Positions 7,258-13,808 are shown, counted from the stretch's first letter. The stretch: 14,015 nt of DNA from Parvularculaceae bacterium (GCA_004213235.1 SHAI01000041.1:1-14015); one strand, 5' to 3'. Numbers and translations are program-made. The notes: generated by a model from the letters alone, not told the origin.

Positions 7258-7446
7258 ATGGGTCTGTATCCGAAGTTTAAAGCCACTTTAAAGCAGCTAA
7301 TGCGGGAGCGTTCTGGCGCGACAGCAATAGAGTACAGTTTGATCGCGGGACTTATCTTTTTGGCGATTGCTGGTTCGATACGTGCGTTTGCTGAAAGTAG
7401 AGACAAGGTCTTCGAAGACATTTCATCGGCTATCGAAGAGAGTTAG
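7258..7446 (+). CDS. flp: Flp/Fap-type IVb pilin
   Basis: A 62-residue prepilin of the Tad system. Residues 1-20 form a basic leader ending in RSG; predicted prepilin-peptidase cleavage after Gly20 leaves ATAIEYSLIAGLIF at the mature N-terminus, with the diagnostic Glu at +5 and Tyr at +6. The hydrophobic helix runs to about residue 42, followed by a short charged tail ending in EES; the mature length of 42 is typical for Flp. The start codon directly follows the mutT stop and is preceded by GGGAAGG. The stop TAG (7444-7446) shares bases with the stop of the convergent methyltransferase. No Tad machinery lies next to it, but TadG/TadE-like genes occur 1 kb downstream. Identification as Flp is firm; whether it is the major pilin of this organism is not known. 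Confidence 0.92.
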   Translation: MGLYPKFKATLKQLMRERSGATAIEYSLIAGLIFLAIAGSIRAFAESRDKVFEDISSAIEES

Positions 7447-8297
7447 CGACTTTTCGCGAGCTTTACGGCTTGTGCGAGCGAGGTTTTGCCACTTCCTGGT
7501 TTTAACGGCTTTTGTTGGTGCGGTGCGGGTGCCCAACCGGTCAGGGTAACAATGTCAAATGACACTTTACCATCGCTAGCCAAGTCCTGAACCACACCCA
7601 AAAATACATCGCGCCGCAAACCGCGCCCTCTATCAACGAATACAGACGTTTCGCCCATTGCCCTTAGATCCTGGAAAACTTTCACCGGCTTGCCGTAATC
7701 CACGTTCGCACGATCAAGGTCAGCGACTGGCAGGGCAAATCCCGCGCGCTGAAGTGCGCTGCCCAAATCGCGAACATGACCAAACGGTGAAATTCGTGGG
7801 GAAACACCGCCTGTCAATCTTGATTCGACATCAAAAAATGAACGCTTGACCCTGGATAGGGTGTTTTCACCGAACAGTACAGCGAGCATAAGACCGTCAG
7901 GTTTCAGTGTCCGTCGCATCTGTGCAAGAGCGCCGATCAAATCATTTGCATGGTGTAAAGTAAGTAAGCTGACGATAAGGTCGACACTTTCACTTTTGAT
8001 TGGAAGCGCTTCCTCATCACCAACAAATCCACTACGTCCCGCGGGAAGGCGGGCTTCTGCATAGTCACAATTGATGACATTTATAACGCCGCAAGCGGGC
8101 GTGAGCATGTTGACGAGATCACCAGCCCCAAAGAAAACGCCCCGTTCGAACTCCCGTGTGATGCTTTCCAGGCGATCGACAACGTCCTCCATGGCTCGGC
8201 GGTGGAGGAAGTCCGCATTCCGAAGGGTTTTCGCCGCGCGTGCGCGACGAAGCCGATAAAGCCGGCGGTCGAAAATTTCTGGTAGTGTCGGGGGCAT
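7443..8297 (-). CDS. NDUFAF5/BioC-like class I methyltransferase-fold protein
   Basis: A 284-residue protein from the ATG at 8297 (MPPTLPEIFDRRLYRLRR). It matches the alphaproteobacterial relatives of human NDUFAF5, a complex I assembly factor that hydroxylates an arginine in NDUFS7. Recognisable pieces are the FDRRLYRLRRARAA start, GDEEALPIKSESVDLIVSLL with TLHHANDL (93-120), LKPDGLMLAVLFG (131-143), LTGGVSPRISPF (161-172), DLRAMGET (210-217) and FDIVTLTGWAP (248-257). The SAM-binding motif I is degenerate: residues 53-60 read GVFFGAGD, without the usual acidic D-L-G-x-G start. The frame stays open upstream to a GTG at 8393, but that extension lies in the AT-rich spacer and is not family-like. 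It converges with flp and diverges from the TadG-like gene. Methyl transfer versus hydroxylation cannot be decided from sequence. Confidence 0.85.
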   Translation of the reverse strand: MPPTLPEIFDRRLYRLRRARAAKTLRNADFLHRRAMEDVVDRLESITREFERGVFFGAGDLVNMLTPACGVINVINCDYAEARLPAGRSGFVGDEEALPIKSESVDLIVSLLTLHHANDLIGALAQMRRTLKPDGLMLAVLFGENTLSRVKRSFFDVESRLTGGVSPRISPFGHVRDLGSALQRAGFALPVADLDRANVDYGKPVKVFQDLRAMGETSVFVDRGRGLRRDVFLGVVQDLASDGKVSFDIVTLTGWAPAPHQQKPLKPGSGKTSLAQAVKLAKSR

Positions 8298-8462
8298 TGA
8301 AAAAAGCTTTCTAACACCGGTGAGCGTGAAAAAATGAAGTTTAACTATTAAGCTCGATGAACAAATGATTAACAAAAGAATAAATATCAACACAAAACAT
8401 TAAAACGATATAAATTCCCATGGCCGCATACATGGTGCCATTCAATGTGCGATGGTGGGTGT
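8298..8462. other. AT-rich divergent spacer before the Tad genes
   Basis: This spacer between the methyltransferase ATG and the TadG-like ATG is markedly AT-rich from about 8315 to 8420, with poly-A tracts and repeated TTAA. A TATAAA at 8409-8414 is a possible -10 for the + strand but has no good -35 at 16-18 bases. CCATG at 8418-8422 and CATGG at 8431-8435 form an inverted repeat with an 8-base gap in the probable leader. No gene was found here. The TTAA copies do not have the TTAA-N7-TTAA spacing of a CtrA box. Confidence 0.5.
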
Positions 8463-9920
8463 ATGCTGTCAGTCAGAAAATTTATCGGAAGTTCAAGCGG
8501 AAATATAGCGGCGATAACGGCAATCGCCCTCGTGCCAGCTGTTTTAATCGCTGGCGGTGGTTATGACATCATGCGCGCAACCGCTGGTACGACAAAGGTA
8601 CAAACCGTCCTGGACAGCGCCGCACTGGCGGCGGCTTCGTTGAGTAATCCGCAAGAAATTGCGACGGTTGTCGATGAATATATTCAGGCAAACCTACCGG
8701 GGCATGCTGACGTCCGCGATTCCTTGAGTGTTGTGGTCAATCCAATCCTCTCTCTCAACAGCAAAAAAGTAGAAATCAATGCAAGCGCTACGGTGGATAC
8801 CAGGTTTCTTGGCATTGTCGGCCTTTCAACCTTGCCCGTCACCGCCAAAGCGATCGCTGGCCATGATATGCAGTCGCTTGAAATCGCTATGGTAATGGAC
8901 GTTTCATCGTCAATGAAGGGGGGGAAGCTCGTTAACCTTAAAAACGCAGCAGCCGATTTCATAGACCAGGTGCTTACCGAAGCTAATCTGGACCACACCT
9001 CCATAAACTTCATTCCTTTTGGCGGGAGCGTGAACTTAGGTTCATTGTTTGAAAAATTTGTCGTCCCATTATCTTCTGCAACGGTCGATCCCGACAGAAA
9101 CGAGTATGGTAACCACGCTTCACTGACGACGAATAAATTTAGGTTTTCCGACGGAGACGATTGTCTGGAGTATAAGAACGTAGATTTTAATGACGATATG
9201 CTTCCGAGGTTTTCTCGCAACCAGGTGCCGAATTTTGCGGTGTGGTGGAATTTCCGTCCCTGGTGTCCGGGGATAAAAAGTTCGGTATTACTGAATACTA
9301 ACGACAAGCAGGCCCTGAAGGATCGCATCAACGAAATGGTGCTTTCAGACGGTACGGGGCTGGATGTCGGCATGCTCTGGGGCGTGAAAACTCTTTCACC
9401 TAACTTCTCTGGTGAACTTGGAGGTGATTTTCCTGATCGGCCATTTCCATATGAAGATGATGTCGTAAAGGTCATCATCTTGATGACTGATGGTGAGATC
9501 ACACATCAATATCGGCCCAAGGATCCGACTTTGAAGAGTGTTCATCAAAACCGTCCGGCCTCGATCACCAAGGAACCAAACGTAAATCCGGAGCATTATG
9601 GAAGCCGTCAATATAATAGATTACACGGATGGGTAGACTATCAAAACTTACAGCGCATTTATATAAAAGGAAATTCTTCTTCGCCTGTTTCAAGAGACAC
9701 TGGGGTTTCGCATTTTAAGCGTTTATGCGAAGAAGCTGTGCAAAATAATGTGATTGTCTATACAATCGGATTTCAAGTCCGTCAGGGGCATCTATCGGAC
9801 GGACTTCTCGCTGAATGCGCCTCTGATCCGAGTAAATACTATTTCGTTGAAGGTTTGGACATCCAATCTGCATTCGACGCGATTGCGGCTTCTGTAAATG
9901 CCCTGCGGATTGTTGGGTAG
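8463..9920 (+). CDS. tadG: TadG-like pilus assembly protein with von Willebrand A domain
   Basis: A 485-residue envelope protein. The N-terminus has a pseudopilin-like segment: SSSG then NIAAITAIALVPAVLIAGGGYDIMRA, i.e. a TadE/TadG transmembrane helix without a Glu at +5, as usual for TadG. It continues with QTVLDSAALAAAS, standard in TadG proteins. The vWA domain begins near residue 140: MIDAS motif DVSSS at 146-150, threonine 298 in DGTGLDVGMLWG, and ILMTDGE with Asp343. A large segment between the first two motifs contains Cys234 and Cys268. The C-terminal VIVYTIGFQVR and KYYFVEGLDIQSAFDAIA complete the domain. I prefer the ATG at 8463 because GGTGGG lies just upstream; an ATG six codons earlier (8445) is possible. 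It heads a three-gene Tad cluster. Likely faces the periplasm and binds a metal; partner unknown. Confidence 0.88.
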   Translation: MLSVRKFIGSSSGNIAAITAIALVPAVLIAGGGYDIMRATAGTTKVQTVLDSAALAAASLSNPQEIATVVDEYIQANLPGHADVRDSLSVVVNPILSLNSKKVEINASATVDTRFLGIVGLSTLPVTAKAIAGHDMQSLEIAMVMDVSSSMKGGKLVNLKNAAADFIDQVLTEANLDHTSINFIPFGGSVNLGSLFEKFVVPLSSATVDPDRNEYGNHASLTTNKFRFSDGDDCLEYKNVDFNDDMLPRFSRNQVPNFAVWWNFRPWCPGIKSSVLLNTNDKQALKDRINEMVLSDGTGLDVGMLWGVKTLSPNFSGELGGDFPDRPFPYEDDVVKVIILMTDGEITHQYRPKDPTLKSVHQNRPASITKEPNVNPEHYGSRQYNRLHGWVDYQNLQRIYIKGNSSSPVSRDTGVSHFKRLCEEAVQNNVIVYTIGFQVRQGHLSDGLLAECASDPSKYYFVEGLDIQSAFDAIAASVNALRIVG

Positions 9921-9931
9921 GGTAACGCCTC

Positions 9932-10504
9932 ATGATGTGCGTTTCCGCAATCAGATATTCGACATTTTTAAAATCTCAGGCTGCACGATTAGCCTGTGAC
10001 CGAACTGGCGCAATGCAATCCTTAGAGTTCGCAATGGTCGGGCCTATTTTTATAGGTCTCCTTTTGTCCTTGTTCGAAATGGGAATATTGATGGCAAAGA
10101 TTGCGATGCTCGATCATGCTGTGGCGGGTGCGTCGAAGTTTGTTTACATCGGTGCGGCGCAGGGCGGTGCGATTTCGCAGGCAGATATTGGTACTTTTAT
10201 CTGTGAAAAATCTGTTCTATTTCGTGACTGCGAGGAGAATATCACTGTCGAGCTGACGCCGATTGCCGATTTCTCGTCATCGCCGGACGAAGACGCAGAG
10301 TGTATTGATTCCAACGATGACGATGCATTGGCCCCGGTTGTTGAGTATCAAACGGGAGTCGGTTCAGAGGTTATGTTCATGCGGGTTTGCATCACCACTG
10401 ATGTGGTGACCCCGGGGATGGGGCTTGGGCTTTTCTTGAAAACACCGGATACGGATCGAGCTCAAATAATCTCATCTACCGCCTTTATGAATGAGCCTTT
10501 CTGA
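9932..10504 (+). CDS. tadE: TadE-like pseudopilin (first copy)
   Basis: A 190-residue minor-pilin-like protein. After a 26-residue leader with basic and polar residues comes DRTGAMQSLEFAMVGPIFIGLLLSLFEMGI, the TadE-like hydrophobic helix. Cleavage after Gly26 would place Glu at mature position 6 instead of 5; cleavage after Ala27 restores position 5. The rest is a soluble, acidic periplasmic domain with several cysteines (about 89, 100, 127 and 152), probably disulphide-bonded. A DEDAECIDSNDDD-type acidic patch near residue 125 stands out. Two ATGs occur in tandem (9932 and 9935). The gene follows the TadG-like gene by 11 bases, and its stop overlaps the next ATG by one base (TGATG). TadE family assignment rests on the N-terminal helix; the remainder is unrecognised. 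Confidence 0.8.
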   Translation: MMCVSAIRYSTFLKSQAARLACDRTGAMQSLEFAMVGPIFIGLLLSLFEMGILMAKIAMLDHAVAGASKFVYIGAAQGGAISQADIGTFICEKSVLFRDCEENITVELTPIADFSSSPDEDAECIDSNDDDALAPVVEYQTGVGSEVMFMRVCITTDVVTPGMGLGLFLKTPDTDRAQIISSTAFMNEPF

Positions 10505-11103
10505 TGAACAGGCGGGCAAATATTCCGACTCAACTTCGCAAGTTTTGCAGCGCGCAGTGCGGTTCGGTGATTACGGAATTTGCGCTATTAGCGCCCATCG
10601 TTATTGGTTTTATGTTTTTAAGCGTAGTGGGTTTCGACGCGGCGCGCGGTTTACGCCAAATCACAACGGCCAGTGTTGTAGTTTCTGATATAGCTTCGCG
10701 GTTCGATTTTATGGATGCTGATCGCGAGGGTGAAGTCCTGGCTACTGCGGCGGCGTTGCTTGGACGTTATGCCGACAGAAACGATTATAATGTGACGGTA
10801 TCCAGTATTGCCAATGAAGCAGGCGACAACCTTGACGAACTGGAGGTCGTCTGGAGTTTTGCAAAAAATCCGGGTACCGAGTTAGCCACAGGCGCTTTGC
10901 AGGATTTAAATATTCCAACCATAAATGAGGGTTCGTCAGTGATATTCGTGAACATTGAGCTTGATTATACACCGCCATTCAATGTTTCTGGCGGGAACGA
11001 TATGATTGCCTTGAAAGATTCCTCGATCCGACGGCCGCGTTTTGTAAACGAGGTTTGCTATAAACAGCCAGGTCAGGCGACAATCTGCAGCAACAATAAT
11101 TAA
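10504..11103 (+). CDS. TadE/TadF-like pseudopilin (second copy)
   Basis: A 199-residue protein with a clear prepilin-like N-terminus: a basic leader ending in CG at residue 20, then SVITEFALLAPIVIGFMFLSVVGFDAARG, with Glu25 at mature +5 as in TadE/TadF. The exported domain (50-199) begins with ITTASVVVSDIASRF, seen in TadE/TadG-like proteins, and ends in a short polar tail with two cysteines and NNN. The start codon overlaps the previous stop by one base, so translation is probably coupled; there is no strong separate ribosome-binding site. It is the third gene of the TadG-TadE-TadE cluster and most likely a minor pilin or assembly factor. TadE and TadF cannot be distinguished by eye. Confidence 0.8.
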   Translation: MNRRANIPTQLRKFCSAQCGSVITEFALLAPIVIGFMFLSVVGFDAARGLRQITTASVVVSDIASRFDFMDADREGEVLATAAALLGRYADRNDYNVTVSSIANEAGDNLDELEVVWSFAKNPGTELATGALQDLNIPTINEGSSVIFVNIELDYTPPFNVSGGNDMIALKDSSIRRPRFVNEVCYKQPGQATICSNNN

Positions 11104-11206
11104 AATAGAGGCCGAAGCCAGTGGCCAATATGTTTCGGTGTGAGTGCTCGATATATTGATTATCTATAAATAATGCGCTTAATGTCGCCGTTTAGAGGGC
11201 AAGGCA

Positions 11207-12061
11207 GTGCCAACGAGCGATTATCAACAGCGAGCACAAAACACCGTATCCGAATCAAAGTTTTCGTGGCGTTCGATCCTAGTCCACGGGCCGCGAAAGG
11301 TCACGATAACATTGAATCGCGGTGTGATGCACCTTGGCTCTCAAATGCTGGACTTCTTGGCTCCGCCCCGTTGCCCGATCACGGGCGAACTGGTTCACAC
11401 TGCAGGTGATTTGAGCGGTGCGGGTTGGGCACAGCTGCACTTTCTATCAAAGCCACGTTGTGAGCGCTGTGGCCGACCGTTTGAGTTGGCAGTTGATGAG
11501 GGAACTATCTGTGGGGCATGCATTGCTGCGCCACCTGTTTTTCAGCGTGCCAGGGCGGCTGTTGCCTATGATGATCAAAGCCGTAGACTGATTATCGGCT
11601 TTAAGCACAGCGATCGCACAGAACACGCCCTGCTGTTCTCCCGCTGGCTGGTGCGCGCTGGTGAAGAAATCCTGCAGCCGGGGGTTATATTGGTCCCGGT
11701 GCCCTTGCATTGGCGCCGGACGTTTTCCCGGCGTTACAATCAGGCGGCTTTGTTGACCCGCGCAATATCAAATCTCACGGGGCTGGCGCAGGAAACCAAT
11801 TTGCTTCGCCGTCACCGTGCGACGCCGCCACAGGCTGGTCTGGCTGCTGCTGCGCGAAAGAGGAATGTCAATGGTGCCTTCTCTGTCCGCGATGATGCTC
11901 GGGCCAGGATTGAAAACGCGCGAATTGTGCTGGTGGACGATGTTTACACTACGGGCGCAACGTTGAGCGCCTGCGCGCGGGTTCTGCGCAAGGCCGGGGC
12001 CAAACAGGTAGACGCTTTGACGGTCGCCCGTGTTGTAAAACAGGGTGGGAGCGCAGTATAG
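11207..12061 (+). CDS. comF: ComF family phosphoribosyltransferase-like protein
   Basis: A 284-residue double zinc-ribbon plus PRTase-fold protein, related to ComF/GntX. Cysteines appear in PPRCPITGE, PRCERCGRPF and ICGACI (residues 56, 85, 88, 102 and 105). Next come RAAVAYDDQSRRLIIGFKHSD, VPVPLHWRRTFSRRYNQA (the ComF signature), RATPPQAGL and the PRPP-loop-like VLVDDVYTTGAT (about 241-252). ComF proteins support DNA uptake in naturally competent bacteria, where the PRTase fold is thought to act with PriA or the helicase ComFA; many species keep comF without known competence. The GTG start is preceded by GAGGG (11195-11199) at seven bases. The ATG at 11327 would give a more usual 244 residues. 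Following genes are grxC, nit and DUF1178. Family certain, cellular role uncertain. Confidence 0.9.
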   Translation: MPTSDYQQRAQNTVSESKFSWRSILVHGPRKVTITLNRGVMHLGSQMLDFLAPPRCPITGELVHTAGDLSGAGWAQLHFLSKPRCERCGRPFELAVDEGTICGACIAAPPVFQRARAAVAYDDQSRRLIIGFKHSDRTEHALLFSRWLVRAGEEILQPGVILVPVPLHWRRTFSRRYNQAALLTRAISNLTGLAQETNLLRRHRATPPQAGLAAAARKRNVNGAFSVRDDARARIENARIVLVDDVYTTGATLSACARVLRKAGAKQVDALTVARVVKQGGSAV

Positions 12062-12101
12062 CAATCGCCAGTGCACCCTGCCATTGGTGAAATTGGAAGG
12101 G

Positions 12102-12135
12102 GCGTCGCGTGGTCATTACATCACGACGCGATTTT
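12102..12135 (+). terminator. Hairpin with short T-run between comF and grxC
   Basis: GCGTCG (12102-12107) pairs with CGACGC (12124-12129). After a two-base bulge, TGGT (12110-12113) pairs with ATCA (12120-12123) with one G-T wobble, leaving a six-base loop. GATTTT follows. It could be a weak or leaky terminator after comF. It also lies immediately upstream of the grxC ribosome-binding site, so a role in grxC mRNA processing or control is an alternative. Confidence 0.4.
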
Positions 12136-12149
12136 GTGAGAGAAAACCT

Positions 12150-12407
12150 ATGAAGCCTGTTACAGTTTATACCAAAGCCTTGTGCCCGTTCTGCGTTCGG
12201 GCGATGTCGCTGCTAAATCAAAAAGGCGCTGAAATCGTCGAAATTTCGGCGGGGTTCGACAGTGCCAAGCGCCAGGAGATGGTACAAAAATCTGGTGGGC
12301 GGAATACCTTTCCCCAGATTTTCATCGGTGATCACCATGTCGGCGGGTGTGATGATTTGATCGCGCTGGAAAGGCGCGGTGCCCTCGACGCCCTGCTGGC
12401 GGATTAG
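12150..12407 (+). CDS. grxC: Glutaredoxin 3 (GrxC)
   Basis: Small dithiol glutaredoxin of 85 residues that uses glutathione to reduce disulphides and glutathionylated proteins in the cytoplasm. The CPFC active site is at residues 12-15 after VTVYTKAL, the cis-proline is Pro55 in TFPQIFIG, and the glutathione-binding GGCDDL occupies 65-70. The length and the ending are standard for GrxC. I chose the ATG at 12150, preceded by GAGAG at about eight bases; the frame is open further upstream but that part is not glutaredoxin-like and contains the hairpin. The downstream nit gene starts 13 bases after the stop, so the two are probably cotranscribed. Confidence 0.96.
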   Translation: MKPVTVYTKALCPFCVRAMSLLNQKGAEIVEISAGFDSAKRQEMVQKSGGRNTFPQIFIGDHHVGGCDDLIALERRGALDALLAD

Positions 12408-12419
12408 GGAACAGTCGTC

Positions 12420-13247
12420 GTGCGTGTCGCATGTGTTCAAATGCGCTCAGGTCTTAGCCGGGAGGAAAACACGGCCAATGCGTTAGCGCTAATTGCCGAG
12501 GCGGCAGGGCAGGGCGCGAGTTTTATCGCAACGCCGGAAATGACGAACGCCGTTGACCGGGATGCAAAACGCCTCGCCAGCGGCCTGCCAGATTCCGGTG
12601 GTTTGCCGGAGATAACGGCATTCGCGGCAGTCGCGGCAAAGTACGGTGTTACGTTGCTTATCGGGTCTGTTGCGGAAAAGCGTGAAGACGGGACGATTGC
12701 AAACCGATCATATCTGTTAGGGCCGGACGGCGGGACAATCGCCACCTATGACAAGGTGCACATGTTCGATGTGGCCTTGCCAAATGGCGAAACGTGGCGG
12801 GAATCATCAGTTTACGCGCCTGGAGATCGGGCTGTTATTGCGAACCTTGGAGCCGTGAAACTTGGTCTAACAATCTGTTACGACTTGCGGTTTCCGACTT
12901 TCTTCCGGAATTTGGCGCAGGCGGGTGCCAATGTCTTTGTGGTTCCTGCGGCATTTACACGCCAAACCGGCAAGGCTCATTGGGAGACGTTATTGCGTGC
13001 CCGGGCGATCGAAAACGGCGCTTTTGTTATCGCGCCGGGTCAAGGTGGGCACCATGAGGATGGGCGCGATACCTATGGCCATTCAATGATTATCGGACCT
13101 TGGGGAGAACACATTGCCAGTATGGATCATGACGCGCCAGGCGTGCTCGTCGCTGATATCGATTTAGCTATGGCGGCCGCCGCGCGCGCACGTATTCCGA
13201 ATTTGGCGCTTGAACGATCTGTAGAAATTGTCAAATTACCATCATGA
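12420..13247 (+). CDS. Nit-family carbon-nitrogen hydrolase, probable deaminated glutathione amidase
   Basis: Amidase of the nitrilase superfamily, 275 residues. The catalytic triad is intact: Glu40 in ATPEMTNA, Lys112 in TYDKVHMFDV and Cys153 in LTICYDLRFP. The Nit1/NitA-type context (PEMTNAVDRDA, KVHMFDVALP, ETLLRARAIENGAFV) suggests the enzyme that hydrolyses deaminated glutathione, a by-product of transaminases acting on glutathione. The location directly after glutaredoxin 3 is consistent with glutathione upkeep. The gene starts with GTG at 12420; TAGGGA overlapping the grxC stop is the likely ribosome-binding site, nine bases away. The stop overlaps the DUF1178 ATG as ATGA. Omega-amidase or another small amide substrate cannot be excluded. 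Confidence 0.9.
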   Translation: MRVACVQMRSGLSREENTANALALIAEAAGQGASFIATPEMTNAVDRDAKRLASGLPDSGGLPEITAFAAVAAKYGVTLLIGSVAEKREDGTIANRSYLLGPDGGTIATYDKVHMFDVALPNGETWRESSVYAPGDRAVIANLGAVKLGLTICYDLRFPTFFRNLAQAGANVFVVPAAFTRQTGKAHWETLLRARAIENGAFVIAPGQGGHHEDGRDTYGHSMIIGPWGEHIASMDHDAPGVLVADIDLAMAAAARARIPNLALERSVEIVKLPS

Positions 13248-13696
13248 TCAAATACCGCTTGAAATGTGAACACGACCACGAGTTTGAAGGCTGGTTTCGG
13301 TGCAGCGCTGATTTCGAAGAACAATCGGCGGACGAGGCTTTGACGTGTCCGGTTTGTGGGTCGAGTAAAGTCAATCGTGCAATCATGGCCCCGGCCGTTT
13401 CAACCCGTAAAGGCGAGGCAGCAGCGGACCGCCGCCTCGGTGAAATCCGAGCGGCGATGACCGAGGCAGCGTCCAAGGCCCGCACCTATGTAGAGAAGAA
13501 TTTCGATTATGTGGGCGACAATTTCCCTGAGGAGGCGCGCAGTATTCATTACGGCGAGAAAGAAGCCCGGGGTATTTACGGCGAAGCAACACCAAAGGAA
13601 GTCAAAGAGCTGAAGGATGAGGGTGTTGAAATAGCGCCCGTTCCAGGTACGCCATCGGACGGCGGAAAACCGATCGACAAGAAGCAGATAAATTAA
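13244..13696 (+). CDS. DUF1178 family zinc-ribbon protein
   Basis: A 150-residue protein of unknown function, member of DUF1178. The N-terminal third holds a likely zinc site: Cys8 in LKCEHDHEFEGWF, Cys20, and the pair Cys35 and Cys38 in CPVCGS, with His10 and His12 nearby. After APAVSTRKGEA comes a helical, charged stretch ending in YVEKNFDYVGDNFPEEARSIHYGEKEARGIYGEAT, which is the most family-specific part. The C-terminus is an acidic-to-basic tail ending PIDKKQIN. Translation is coupled to nit by a four-base overlap. Conserved adjacency with grxC, nit and comF is the only functional hint; a role in redox or metal homeostasis would be speculation. Confidence 0.9.
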   Translation: MIKYRLKCEHDHEFEGWFRCSADFEEQSADEALTCPVCGSSKVNRAIMAPAVSTRKGEAAADRRLGEIRAAMTEAASKARTYVEKNFDYVGDNFPEEARSIHYGEKEARGIYGEATPKEVKELKDEGVEIAPVPGTPSDGGKPIDKKQIN

Positions 13697-13806
13697 GCTG
13701 TTTACGGTTCTAGCCAAACACCCACACTATAATCCGCTTATGCGGTAGACGCTTCCGGGCCAGGTTAGAATATCAGGTGTAGAAGCATTCATAGACTGAA
13801 ATTTCA
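13697..13806. other. Spacer between DUF1178 and the cNMP-domain gene
   Basis: About 110 bases without a gene. A perfect TATAAT lies at 13728-13733 with no convincing -35 at 16-18 bases; a TTTACG 21 bases upstream is too far. A small CCGC-TTAT-GCGG hairpin (13734-13745) follows, too short to be a terminator. The right edge contains the left half of a 14-bp palindrome listed separately. Confidence 0.4.
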
Positions 13807-13808
13807 GT
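13795..13808. promoter_or_regulatory. Perfect 14-bp palindrome, possible operator
   Basis: ACTGAAATTTCAGT is an uninterrupted perfect palindrome. It overlaps the proposed GTG start codon (13807-13809) of the cNMP-domain gene by two bases. Such a symmetric site at a start is a plausible dimeric-regulator operator, but no regulator is known to me for exactly this sequence, and chance is possible. Confidence 0.35.

Noticed and set aside
8298..8393. N-terminal extension of the methyltransferase with a hydrophobic segment, from GTG 8393
   Set aside because: The added 32 residues come from the AT-rich spacer, are not seen in the family, and the ATG at 8297 begins the conserved part. AT-rich DNA translates to hydrophobic residues by chance.
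8341..8403. Repeated TTAA motifs as a CtrA-binding site controlling Tad genes
   Set aside because: The spacings are 3, 17 and 27 bases; none gives TTAA-N7-TTAA.
8684..9502. Long open frame (272 codons) on the - strand inside the TadG-like gene
   Set aside because: It lies wholly antisense to a well-supported vWA protein; its translation is Ser/Thr/Pro-rich with no recognisable domain, as expected of a shadow frame.
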